From: Caprimulgus europaeus
Taxonomy: Eukaryota > Chordata > Aves > Caprimulgiformes > Caprimulgidae
Assembly (NCBI GenBank): GCA_907165065.1
Contig: OU015527.1
Coordinates: 19,977,686-20,041,685, forward strand
DNA length: 64,000 bases
Direction: 5' to 3'
Of this stretch, positions 1 to 11,600 are shown one piece after another. The notes beneath the pieces are model-generated. The model had not been told where the DNA came from, made no database searches, and saw nothing but the letters and a program-made list of their open reading frames with translations. The position numbers and the translations under genes were made by a program. Numbering within the stretch: position 1 is the stretch's first letter; every line of letters starts with the position of its first letter.

Positions 1-239
1 ACCCATTTCCTTGCAGGAACATAATCATCCTTCTTAATGGTGAAATCTGAAAAGATCACTAACACGTATTTTAGATGCAATAACCTCATGAAGACAAACA
101 GTATAAAAACAACCTGTCATTTAAGAACAGTGCAGATTACTATGATCTCCTTTTCAATAAGTCTTTCTTCCAGATCATATATGGTATGACTGGACTCTCA
201 AATTGGTGAGCTGGCTAGTGTCTGGCTGAACAGTTTGAG

Positions 240-1222
240 TTAGAAGGGATCTTTCAAGAGTATCTAGTCCAAACACCCCCTGCAATGAGCCGAGGTATCT
301 TCAACTAGACCAGGCTGCTCAGAGTCCCATCCAACCCGACCCTGAATGCTTCCAGGGTTGGAGCTTCTACCACCTCTCTGAGCAACCTGTTCCCGTGTTT
401 TCACCATCCTCACTGTAAAGAATTTATTCCTTATATCTAGTCTAAATCTACCCTCTTTTAATTAAAGTTTTAATTAAAACCATTAATCCTCATCCTATCG
501 CAACAGGGCTCACTAAAAAGTTCGTCCCTATCTTTGCTATAAGCTCCTTTTAAGAACTGAAGGGCTTCAGTAAGATCTCCCTGGAGCCTTCTCTTTTCCA
601 AGCTGAACAAGCCCAACTCTCTGAGCCTCTACTGGTTGGAGAGTTCACATTGGCCCAATTCTCAGGCTTGTCCAGGTTCCTCTGGATGGCAGCCTGTGCC
701 TGAGGCATGTCAACCACACCACTCAGGCTGGTATCATCTGCTAACTTGCTGAGGGTGCGCTCAATCCCACTGTCTATGTAACTGATGAAGATATTAAACA
801 GTACTGGTCCCAACACGGACTTCACTTGCCACTGATCTCTATCTGGACATTGAGCCATAAACCACTACCCTCTGGATGCCACCATCCAACCAATTCCTCA
901 TCCACTGAACAGTCCATCCATCAGATTCGTATCTTTCCAATCTATGGGAGACCATGTCAAAGGCCTTACAGAAGTCCTGATACACGACATCCACAGCTCT
1001 TCCCTTGTCCACTGATGTAGTCACTCCATCACAGAAGGCCACCAGGTTGGTTAGGTGCCTGCTAGCTGTCTCAAATCAACTCTTCTCCTCCATGTGTCTT
1101 AGCATAACTTCTTGAAGGATCTGTTCCACGATCTTCCCAGGTACAAAGGTGAGGCTGACAGGTCAGTAGTTCCCAGGGTACTCTTTTCTACCCTTTTTAA
1201 GATGTGAGATATGTTGTTGTTC
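240..1222 (-). mobile_element. CR1 LINE fragment (ORF2 reverse-transcriptase region and 3' end)
   Basis: The minus strand reads CR1 ORF2 pieces: a segment with DFCKAFD and [12 protein letters not shown], then [11 protein letters not shown] and LADDTSLSG, where the canonical F/YADD is degraded to LADD. The two pieces lie in different frames, overlapping near 839-858, so the copy is frameshifted. The 3' end lies near 240. The 5' end is truncated near 1222, just beside a TTTA microsatellite. It is inactive. Confidence 0.9.
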
Positions 1223-1246
1223 ACCCTAAACATCAAAAGCCTGATC

Positions 1247-1273
1247 ATTTATTTATTTATTTATTTATTTATT
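1247..1273. repeat. (TTTA)n microsatellite
   Basis: About 27 bases of perfect ATTT/TTTA repeat just beyond the truncated end of the first CR1. Confidence 0.95.
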
Positions 1274-2700
1274 ACCTTTGGCCTACTGTTATATTTGCAA
1301 TCAGCTAGATCACTTGACCTAGATCATACTAGAATAATTTAGTAACACTTTTATTGATTTTCAAAGCATATGCATGCAGAAGAAGCTGTCTTTAAGGACG
1401 GAATGTTACTTCATGGACTCCTGGGTTTATTTCTTTATATCTATGACAGCCATCAACCACATGAGATAGGTCTATGTTCTATGCTCCAATTTCTTGAGAG
1501 GTATCAACAGAAAGTATATGTTAAATTTTATGTTTCAAGGTGGTTTTTGCCCTTTAATATCACAGCTACTTTTAAGATGCCACCTCTTTGGTTTGTCTGA
1601 AAAGCTTAAGCAAGTTAGAATTATCACCAAACACAGGCAGCAAAGCTTTTTCTTTTTCCCCTTAATAAAGGAGAAAAAAAAAAGTTAATTTATTTTTTCC
1701 CCCTGAATTAGTAAGCTACAAAACTTTTCAACTTAAGAACCCCAGTGCTGATATATTCCTTTCATCTTCTAGGGACTGCTAGAGCAGCATGCAACTGAAA
1801 TGTCTCAACATATTAACTTATTTCAGTCTTCACTGTTTTTCTGCTGCCTGGCATGAGAAACTGGACTAGCGTAGCATTAGATTTACAGTAATATTCTAGC
1901 AGTTGACCACATATGAATCTTTCACATGAGGCAGGGTTAAACCTTCAAAAAAAGAGTTGATTAGATTATTACATTAAGAAGTATGAAGGTTAAGATCTAA
2001 TACACTGTTATGAGCCAACAATGTGGTATGAGATTGCCAAAAAATAAAGATGAAACATTGCAAAATCACTGATAAGTGAGGTTTGGACACTAATAAGGAT
2101 GGTTTCAACAGTCTTTATTTTGCCTTTATTTAGAGTACTGAAAGTAAAAGAGATGGGGAGATAAGTACAGAGTTTTCAGACATGTAAACACACAAGGATG
2201 TCTGAAATTAATGTTTCAGTAGTAGACTTAACTATGACAATTTTTACTTTCCTATACATGACTCTACAAGCTGAGTAAGGTTCTTCTAAGATCAAATAAA
2301 TAGTTTGAAGGGTATAATTTTGGCAGAAACAAATGCAGTAGGAAACCTTTCATTAATATAACAGTTTTAAATACTGTTTGGGGGTTATTTTCTACATTGT
2401 TACACTGTCAGTGAACTCCGAAACCTTAAATGTCCACTATCCCAGCATGGTCTGCTATTATAAAGCAAACTATCAGCAGACAGCGGGGAAAGATTAATCT
2501 GAAGAGCAAAGGTTGAAAACAGTCACTGCAAAGCCTGCCTCTTTCCATGTAAGCCATATTCCTTAACTATAGAGGAATCTGCATCAGTGCTTAACTCATT
2601 TTAAACACGTATGAAGAAAGTAAAAATTGAAGTTTGAACAATTTTCTTCTTAGGCAATTTTTTTATATACACACAAAGTACATGTACTTTGTCTTTTATA

Positions 2701-2728
2701 TTAATACATACACGTAATACATACACGT
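2701..2728. repeat. Short tandem duplication
   Basis: The sequence taatacatacacg occurs twice in immediate succession. It is an isolated duplication in the HSD17B4 intron. Confidence 0.8.
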
Positions 2729-2937
2729 CCTATGTGTTTTTTTATTAATTTCCCCTATACCATAGATAAGCTTCCAAAATGTGCCAAAAGTCAGCCAGTG
2801 AGAATACTCAAGTTGTTTTATGTTGAACATAAGAGCAGATTACAGACCTCGAAAATACTAGATTTAGCTGAAACTGTCTTGGATCTTCACAATTGAGGAA
2901 GAAATCGAGACATTGCCTCATATGGGTGATAGACATA

Positions 2938-4860
2938 ATTCATAGAATCGCAGAATGGTTTGGGTTGGAAAGGGCCTTAAAGATCATCTAGTTCCAACCC
3001 CCCTGCCATAAGCAAGGACACCTTCCACTAGACCACGTTGCTCAAAGACTCATCCAATCTGGCCTTAAACACTTCCAACCTCCTTGGGCAACCTGTTCCA
3101 GTGTCTGACCACCCTCACAGTGAAGAGTTTCTTCCTAATATCTAATCTAAACCTCCCCTCTTCCAGTTTAAAGCCATTTCCCCTTGTTCTGTCACTACCT
3201 GCCCTTGTGAAAAGTCCCTCCCCAGCTTTCTTGTAGCCCCTTCAGGTACTGGAAGGTTGCTATAAGGTCTCCCCAGAGCCTTCTCTTTTCCAGGCTGAAC
3301 AACCCCAACTCCCTCAGCCTGTCCTCATAGGAGAGGTGCTCCAGCCCTCGGATCATCCTCGTGGCCTCCTCTGGACTTGTTCTAACTGATCCATGTCTTT
3401 CTTGTGTTGGGGGCTCCAGAACTGGACACAGTACTCCAGGTGGGGCCTCACGAGAGCAGAGTAGAGGGGGAGAATCACCTCCCTCGATCTGCTGGCCACA
3501 CTTCTCTTGATGCAGTCCAAGATACAGTTGGCTTTCTTGGCTACAGGCCACAGCCACCAATACATTGGTGGCTCATGTTGAGCTTCTCATCCACCACCAC
3601 TTCCAAGTCCTTCTCTTCAGAGCTGGTCTCAAGCCACTCATCGCCCAGTCTGTGTTTATGTTTGGGATTGCTCCAATCCAGGTGCAGGACCTTGCATTTG
3701 GCCTTGTTGAACTTCATGAGGTTAGCACAGCCCCACCTCTCGAGCCTGTCATGGTCCCTCTGGATGGCATCCTGTCCCTCCAGCATTGGCATAGAGGCAT
3801 TTAAGTTGGGCCCCCAGTGAAGCTGACTTCGACTTGCAGGCTGAAGCAACTGGAATCCCAGTATGGTGCTCTTCAGGCATGTAGCTCCCAGAGTTACTAC
3901 CAGAAGTCCCAGTTATATCCCCTTCCCCCTTCCAATCTAGTCTAAAGCTCTGTCAATGAGCCCCACTAATTCTTGCCCCAGGATCCTTTTCCCTTCTGAG
4001 ACAGGTGTGTCCCATCTTTTGCCAGCAGTCCCGGTGCCATGTAAATCTCCCAATGGTCAAAGAAACCAAAACTCTGCCCGTGGCACCAGCCTCTGAGCCA
4101 TGTGTTGATCAGGTGTATCTTCCTGCTCCTGTCAGGAGACCTCCCTGCCACTAAAGGGATTGAGGAAAAAATACCTGCACACCTGATCCTGTAACCAGCC
4201 TCCCTAATGACCTAAAGCCCTTTTTAATTGCTTTTAGACTTTTATCTGTAATCTCGTCACTACCAGCTGGGATGACCAAAAGCGGGCAGTAGTCTGAGGG
4301 CTGCACCAGGCCAGGGAGGTTCTCACTGATATCCCTGACCTGGGCCCCAGGGAGGCAGCAGGCTGCCCTGTGGGAGGGATCTGGACAACATATGGGACCC
4401 TCAGTTCCCCTCAGGAGGGAATCACCTACCATGATTACCCTCCTTTTTTTCTTGGTTGAATTAGTCCTGAGGTGTGGGGGTGACTGACACCCTGGATGTC
4501 TTTCCAGGTGGACCTTCCTTTCCATCCTCACTTGCCTGGCTCTCAATTTCCAAAGCCTCATACCTGTTGTGCAGCACTAACTGGGGGGCCAAGGAAGGCC
4601 TGCAGGAGATTTGCCTGACTCCCTGGCCTCCCTGAGGAGGGATCTGTTTCCATTCCCCCCCTGTCTTTTAGGTCCCCTCCTCTTACCTGGTGGCAAGAGG
4701 AGGGGGAATTTTGTGCTTCATGTGAAAACTGTTGCCTTTGGATCAGGGATGGGAGGGCCTGAGTCCACCAGTCTATGTCCTTCTCACACTCTCTCATAGT
4801 CTTTTGCCTTTCAACCTCCTCTTTCAGCTCAGCCACCATGCTGAGCAGATAGTTTACCTG
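2938..4860 (-). mobile_element. Internally deleted CR1 LINE with ORF1 and the 3' part of ORF2
   Basis: From 4850 downward the minus strand encodes a degraded CR1 ORF1: a charged helical start (MVAELKEEVERQ), then VGDSLLRGTEGP and DGTHLSQKGKG, which mark the esterase-like (GDSL-type) domain. The ORF1-ORF2 spacer and the first few codons of ORF2 follow. Near 3780-3790 the sequence jumps directly to the late reverse-transcriptase region (DAIQRDHDRLERW) and runs to the 3' end at 2938 with a typical CR1 tail. The endonuclease and most of the reverse transcriptase are missing. ORF1 has at least two frame changes (near 4151 and 4560). Confidence 0.88.
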
Positions 4861-7800
4861 TTTTCCTAGATAACAAAATGCCTAAACGTATGAATCTATA
4901 CATACTACAGAATGTTGTACACAGTATAGCATCTGCAATACAGGGATGGCTGTCTTCCATGTATCTCACAGTACAATTTGATTTCACCCTTTGCATAACA
5001 GGAAGAATCAGACTAGGACACAAGAGCAAACAGTGCACTGTGGGGGTAAGGGCTACTGGATCTAGCTTGCTCTGAGAGGGAATACACACCAACGTGCAGT
5101 GCAATGTGCAACTGTGACCTACTGCACATGCACCACACATTCAGATGCTTCTATATCACATTTAATTTGGTCTTTCTGATTATGCACAGGCTCAGAAGCC
5201 CAGGACCTCTCAGTATCTCAATACACGGAATCACGTTATGATGACAAGTAGGTCAACTCACGAGATCCAGCTGCAAATTCTGCCTGAGCAATTCTTTCCT
5301 CGTACTAGTTATTCTGCAATTGCTACTGCCTAAGGGCACACTGGGAGGTAGTTACAGTGACTCACTGATGTACACTTTAAGTTGATTCTGTGTCCTAAAC
5401 TTAAGGCTCTGATTATGCCTTGCTTATCTTTTTGAAAGATTTCTAGCTTGTTCTGAAGTGGTATAAAGTAAGCTAAAACAATTATTTCAGTTTAATCATT
5501 AGCAAAAAAATTACATTATCCTCACTCAAATTTGGAAAAAGACTAACATATAAGTCACTACAGATGCACTGCTGCCTCAGGGGCAGTGACATTTTCATGT
5601 TGCTTTAAGTAGATGGTTACCTTTCACTCTTGGTAAAGGGAATGTACAAGAACAGACACCAGCAAATTCCTAAATTCTCACAGAGCCTCTTAAAAAAAAA
5701 AAGTCTGTTCTCGGATTTTTCTGTTGCTAAAAAAATATTGTGTAGTGAATGCACAAGTAATCCTATCTTACAGTTAACAGAACTATACCTGAAACTGTGC
5801 AGGAGCACAGAGGAACTGCCAGAACTTCTTCAAGTACATTAAGGACTAAGCCTGTAAAGCTCAGGGAATAACTACAGAGAAATTCAAAGACACTTGAGGC
5901 ATTAAAAGGAAAGTGAAAAGTCAGTCACAGCGACTGTGTCAGACAGCTTGGTAGCTACCAAGAAAGACTGCTTTACTGAGCATATTACCTTTGTATCTGA
6001 GAAACTTAAATGAGTTACTGAATTAACATGAACTGACAAATGAAGGGACAATTAGCTATTTTCTATTAATTAAAATTGCACAAAAAATCATATTCCGATA
6101 CACAGGCAGGAGTTTTTTAGCTTGATTCAGTATATGGGACAAGAAAACAAGTAAAGCCTGGAGAAGTGCTTTAAAAAAAGACAAAAAGAAAAATTTTGAT
6201 ATTTTAAAACTGGTTTTAAGAAAAAGAATTCAATGTTTTAATTTCTTAAAAGACCACTACTAAAACAAATATGAGACGGTACTTCCATGTAGTTTTCAAG
6301 AGCTCAGCATCTCCAGCACAATGACCCTGGCCAAAACACACTATTATGAATGAGTGCTTTGCTAGGTAGGGCTCTGCGTGCATGATCATTCAGACACCAG
6401 ATGTGAAGCATTTTATTTATTTATCTTTAGGAGAATTACTTCCCCCTACGCTTGCAAAAATAGATAATTCTAAGTAAAATACAAAAGAGCTACATGAATC
6501 CAAGTATTCAGTATATCTTTAAAAAAACCCAACCAACTAACCATTTGTAATTATTTTTTGTAATCTAGAACAAATAAAGTCAAATTGCTCTTATCAGTAT
6601 GTGCAAACTATGAAACAAGATTAACATCTTTGATTATAGGTTTTTCTACTATATTAAAAGCGAAAACTTTATCCAATTGGTATTTTTTATAAATATATTT
6701 TATAATTATACATAATGGTTAGTACATGATTGCTCTTCACAGCATCAAATTACTTAATTAAATCTTCTGGGAGAGTTTTAACTTGTAGATATTAGGTACT
6801 ATAGCTTTTCATTTTTAACACAAGTATTCTAATTAGTTTCCCCTTTGAATACCTTCAAGCAATAAAGTGGAGACTTTGGCAACAGAAAAAAACTTCTAAT
6901 ATAGAACTGAAAACTCTATTCAGCTAGCTTCTTTAGAATTTTCCTCAATCTTTCTGCTGATTCTTACATACAACAAACTAATGAAAGAGTTTTCATTCAG
7001 CCTGGCAGTAGCTATGGCTTGACGTCACTGAAAAGACAATGCTGTATTTTGGCTAAGTTCATAAGAAATCAGTAGATAAGGCATGTACACTGCATGGGAG
7101 ACTCATGCTAATGTAATATTTATAATTTCCTGACTGTAGAAACCTTCTATATTGTACAGTAAGCACATTTACTACAGAATTCCAAAATCTTGTCCAATTT
7201 TTTCTGCCAATAGCATCAAAAGACAGATGTGGAATACCATATGTAATGCTGAAGCAACTTTCAAAAGAAATTCTCATCTACAGCTTTTTTTTTGTACACC
7301 ATTTTTCTGCTAGCAACCCATAAAAATAACATAGTACATGTGACAGGTTGGAGAACAGATCAGAAGCTATAAATCTGGAATTATGTTGTTATAAATACCA
7401 TTCCACAGAGGACAGACAACATTTATAAATTGACATACATTTGTAAATGGGACATCTGTAAGCCAAAGATCAGTGAAAACAATCAGTAAGGTGATACAGA
7501 ATAACTGTATGGTTGGTTATACTCCTGTACCAAGATCTGGGAGAAAAGACAAAGTGTCTCCTATTCTGGTTCTGGTTTAGACATCTAAAAAAATCTCCTG
7601 GAGATTTTAACAAAATGCTCTAATGGATTTCAGGACCAACAGCTTAAACACCCACTATGTATCTAAGTATCTTTGAAATTCACTGGCATTATACATAGCG
7701 ATGCCTCTTCCTTTGCTTGTCCAAATTCTTAAATGCTGGCATTTCCTACTTTGACAAATAGTCAATTTTGACCTAAATAACAACATGCATAATAACAAAA

Positions 7801-8564
7801 CAACCATCAGTGATACTAAGCGCATGTAACTCACACTAACAAAGTAAAGGTAACACCTTGAGAAATCTTGGAGAGCAGTTGGGAAAATTAGTCTGGTTCA
7901 TTTATGAACTATGACAACCACAGATCTAAATAAAGAGGGGCATAAGACAACAAAGAGAGAGTTTGGAAGATGAAAGAGAAGCAAGTATGGCAGCAGGAAA
8001 GATCGGGATAATTTTAGCTAAAAAAAACCAAAACAAAATAAATAATAGGAAGAAACAAAGAAAGTAAACAAAGCATTGGAAGAGACAGTCATCTTGGTCA
8101 CCAGGGGGTGATGTTATCCATCAACACAAGGCAGTAAGGAAGAACTTCTCTGTTGTCTTATACCAAATGACTTAACCAGAGAACTTTTTGGTACAGAAAT
8201 GTCTACCAAAAAGCAAGATTCCAGGACTGAAAGGAAAACACAATCTCTATTACAATGCTACTTACCTTTATGTAGGTGCAATCAAATAAGACACTACCAT
8301 TAGTCTGGCTGTAATACATAAAGTCACAGTGATGTAGCTTCCCTAGAAGTCCTTAAGAAAGATAAAACTGTCTTAATTCTACAGGTAAGAACTCAAAAGC
8401 TTCCTTAAAAAGAGCTGACTGCACTGAAACAATAAATTATTAATGTTACGCATTTACAAAATAATTCACTTTTGAAGTAAAGTTTCAGCAAACTTCTGAC
8501 AAGAAAGCATTCTCTTCCAAGCTTTGCTTGCCCAAACTATCCACATTATCAAAGTTTCCTTTAC

Positions 8565-8693
8565 CTTGGATACTTCTGGGTTTGCTGGCGTTATCAAAGT
8601 CACAGACTTTCTCCCATTTATCTCTCACTGCTTCCGGTGTCATTGGCTGATTCTTTCCTCTGACAATAGCACCCAAGGATCGTTCCCAGCGCA
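8565..8693 (-). CDS. HSD17B4: HSD17B4 exon 11
   Basis: The exon is 129 bases and encodes [11 protein letters not shown]...[13 protein letters not shown]...NASKPRSIQ (residues 247-289) plus one base. It is the C-terminal end of the dehydrogenase domain, before the linker to the hydratase domain. The acceptor is cattag and the donor AAG|gtaaag. Confidence 0.95.
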
Positions 8694-11600
8694 CTAATGG
8701 GAAACATGAGCCAGAGAATTCAAGTGGCAATCAAAGAAACTTCTAGCTTCTTTAGATCACTTTCATCTAGGTCACTATTTTCAAAACAGTGCAAGAAAAG
8801 AAGTACTGTAAGTATTCCAACCTAACTCACCAGTAAAACTTCAAGCTGGGTTAAAAGGGCTCACTGCTTTTAACTAACATTTAGAAAAGGAACAGAAAAT
8901 TTAGAAAAGGAATAAAAAAAATCATTAAAGCCAGAACAAACTGATTGCTATCTGAAAATATTACATCAGTTTTAGGATTCTGCCTAGTGAAAAGTTGTAG
9001 CTGGTATGTATTTATTGACATTTTCTTCTGACATTTTTTTGGCTACTAATGCTTAGAAATCTTCTGAAAGCCTTGGAAAACTGTAGAGGAAATGTGAAAA
9101 CCACTAGTTATCTATGAAAGAATGTTAAAACCAGTAGCTAGCATCTCCAAATGGTTCCTGAAGTTGTATTTCAACACTGTAACTCGAGAGAAACTGGTAA
9201 GGCTAATATGAAATCAGTTATGGATTGCAACTAATCCTTAATGTCCTGTTGGTTATGCTTTTAATTAGCAACAGATAATGAATAAGGCCATACACATACC
9301 TCATTATCAACCTCATTTCATTTAATAAATTTCAACAGTAGCCATTATAATGATGAAAGAAAGTATTTTCTTTCGACCAGAGAAGAAAAGCCACAGATTT
9401 CTGGCTGTATTAACTCCTTGTGGAGGGCAGCAAGAGGTTTTACACTGCTGCCCCAATTTCTTTAATCTGTTTAATACGCTACCTGAAAAAAGCTATTCGA
9501 GTGCCACTAGAACATTTACAGTTAGTTAGCAAAGTACAAATCTTTACCAAGTGGGCAAAAAAGTGTGTCGGAAGAAGGGGGAACCACTTCTTGAATTAAC
9601 AGCCCTATATCCAACCCACTGGTGATACTCACGTAAGCTGAAAAGTCCTTGGACAGTTCAAGAAAATAATGTTGTCATTAGGTTCAACATATTTGGGAAA
9701 AAAGTTACAGTATTTCACACACTGAATTAAATCTTCCATCTCATAAGCCCCTGAGTATTGTCTGCAAAGTTTTTTTATGTTCATATTTAAGCAAGTTACT
9801 AGAGTCACCCAAGGAAAATACTTAGCTAGCATAGCTACTGGCTATTAAGAAGGCTAATTGCCTTAACATGCATATCACTAGTGTTTTTATAGAAGTATAA
9901 AATAGTGGTAGAAAGCAACTAAAAAGCAGCCTGTTTATCAGCATGTGCTACTTTTAGACCATGAAAAATTGAGGCTATCAAGAAAAGATAGCAACACATA
10001 TTTAGCACCAAAAAAGGAGATTCTTCTTACTTCAATTATACCCTCAGGATCCAAGACTTAAGGTTACTTAGGCATATTTTCAGTTACTATTAGTCAGCTC
10101 ACAAGCAAAACAAAGCCCATATCTAAGTTGCCAGTTTCCTCTGTGCATAGTGAAATATGTGACTTTTTCTTAAAATAAGAAGTCTCCTCAGAACCCTAGG
10201 CTATTGCTAATCTCTAAATAAAAAAGTCTTGAGTAGAGGTTAACTCCAAAAATTAATTGTGCACTTTTGTTGTCAATTAAAAAAAAATAAAATCCTGCAA
10301 CACAAAGTACTTACATTTTCCAATCCACCCAGCTCCCACCTGCCAAGTAAAAAGAAAGCAATCAGCTTACCACATGTTAAAAGCAAAGTTTTGGTAACCA
10401 TATTTCAGAATAAAACAACATAATAAAAATTTATGGACTACTGCTAGTTGTGTTTAACAGTTTAGTTAAGCACTGGAATGAGAGCAACATAAAACTCCAA
10501 GAACAAGGTAACAGCTTTCATCCAATTTATGAGCTAGCAGTTTGATAACAATACCTATAATGTATTCCATACCTAAGTAACTCATCCTTCACGTAAGTTG
10601 CTTTCTGTATTTGAATGATTTAGAAAACAAAAACTTTTTGAAGCAGTTGCTTTTGTACCTTTTCAAATTTAGAAGGGTACAGTAAGAATTGTAACAATCA
10701 AATCAGTAGTATTTTGAGCATACCCCAGAATCTGACAAGGTTGTTACTGCCTGATGTACTTGTCACATACAGCACAACAAGGCTTCTCTTGTCTCTGCTG
10801 AGTATGCAGTATCTCAAGTGAAAATTCAGTTTCACCAAAAAGGTTAAGACTCGACAGGCTAAAGCAAATAATTGATTCTGGGGAAAGGGACAAAGGGAGG
10901 GAAAGAGCGGGGAGGAAGGGAAAATAAAAAAATTACCTCAAACAGACTGCCATTCTCCGCACAGCTCTCATGGCAAAGCCAAACAACTAAGGGAGCAACA
11001 TACTCTGGTTTGAAAGCATCGACCAGATCTAGAGCAAATTGGAGGGAGGAATCATAAGACAGAAATACTGTATGATTTTTGCCAAATTATTCTTACTCTA
11101 ACACCTTCTAATGGACAGCAGAGCCAGGGAAAATTTAACCATCGGTGTTCTGACATGAAAAGGAACAATTGAAATGAAACATTTGAAGCATCATGAAGTA
11201 CAAACAACTCATGAGACACCTGTAAGCCTCCAAACCCAGTGACACTGGTTCCCAGGCAGGCAGATGGAAGACTGATTAAATGTTGGAAAGATCATAATGT
11301 GCAGACTGCAAAGCCAGATACCTTCCTAAATTTCCATCTGACAGGCAGGCTGAAACAAGTCAACTAGAGATAATCCTGACGGGACATACCTGAGCAAATT
11401 CCCTTTTAATTTGTTAGTCAGTTATAGAGAAAATAAAATATGAAAAGAATTGGAGCTGCTGAATATCTGAGAAACATTCACTTTGGAAATGCTGATATTG
11501 CCAAATGAGCTATCAGGAACTATGAGTCCTGCTAAATTTACATACCAATTTTATTTTGGGATTTTCATTGTCATCCGGCACAAGAGAAAACTATCTGAAA

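Larger units (their letters stand above)
1..8564 (-). other. HSD17B4: HSD17B4 intron 11, 3' part outside the window
   Basis: This begins with the exon 11 donor. It holds two minus-strand CR1 elements (240-1222 and 2938-4860), a TTTA microsatellite and otherwise AT-rich sequence. I searched by eye for the linker and hydratase-2 exons and recognised none. A 43-base exon-like segment at 8266-8308 has good splice sites but a stop in the required frame. Confidence 0.7.

Noticed and set aside
3404..3820. 138-codon plus-strand frame
   Set aside because: It is antisense to the CR1 ORF2 remnant and is a shadow of it.
7059..7277. 72-codon minus-strand frame tested as an HSD17B4 exon
   Set aside because: No similarity to the linker or hydratase domain.
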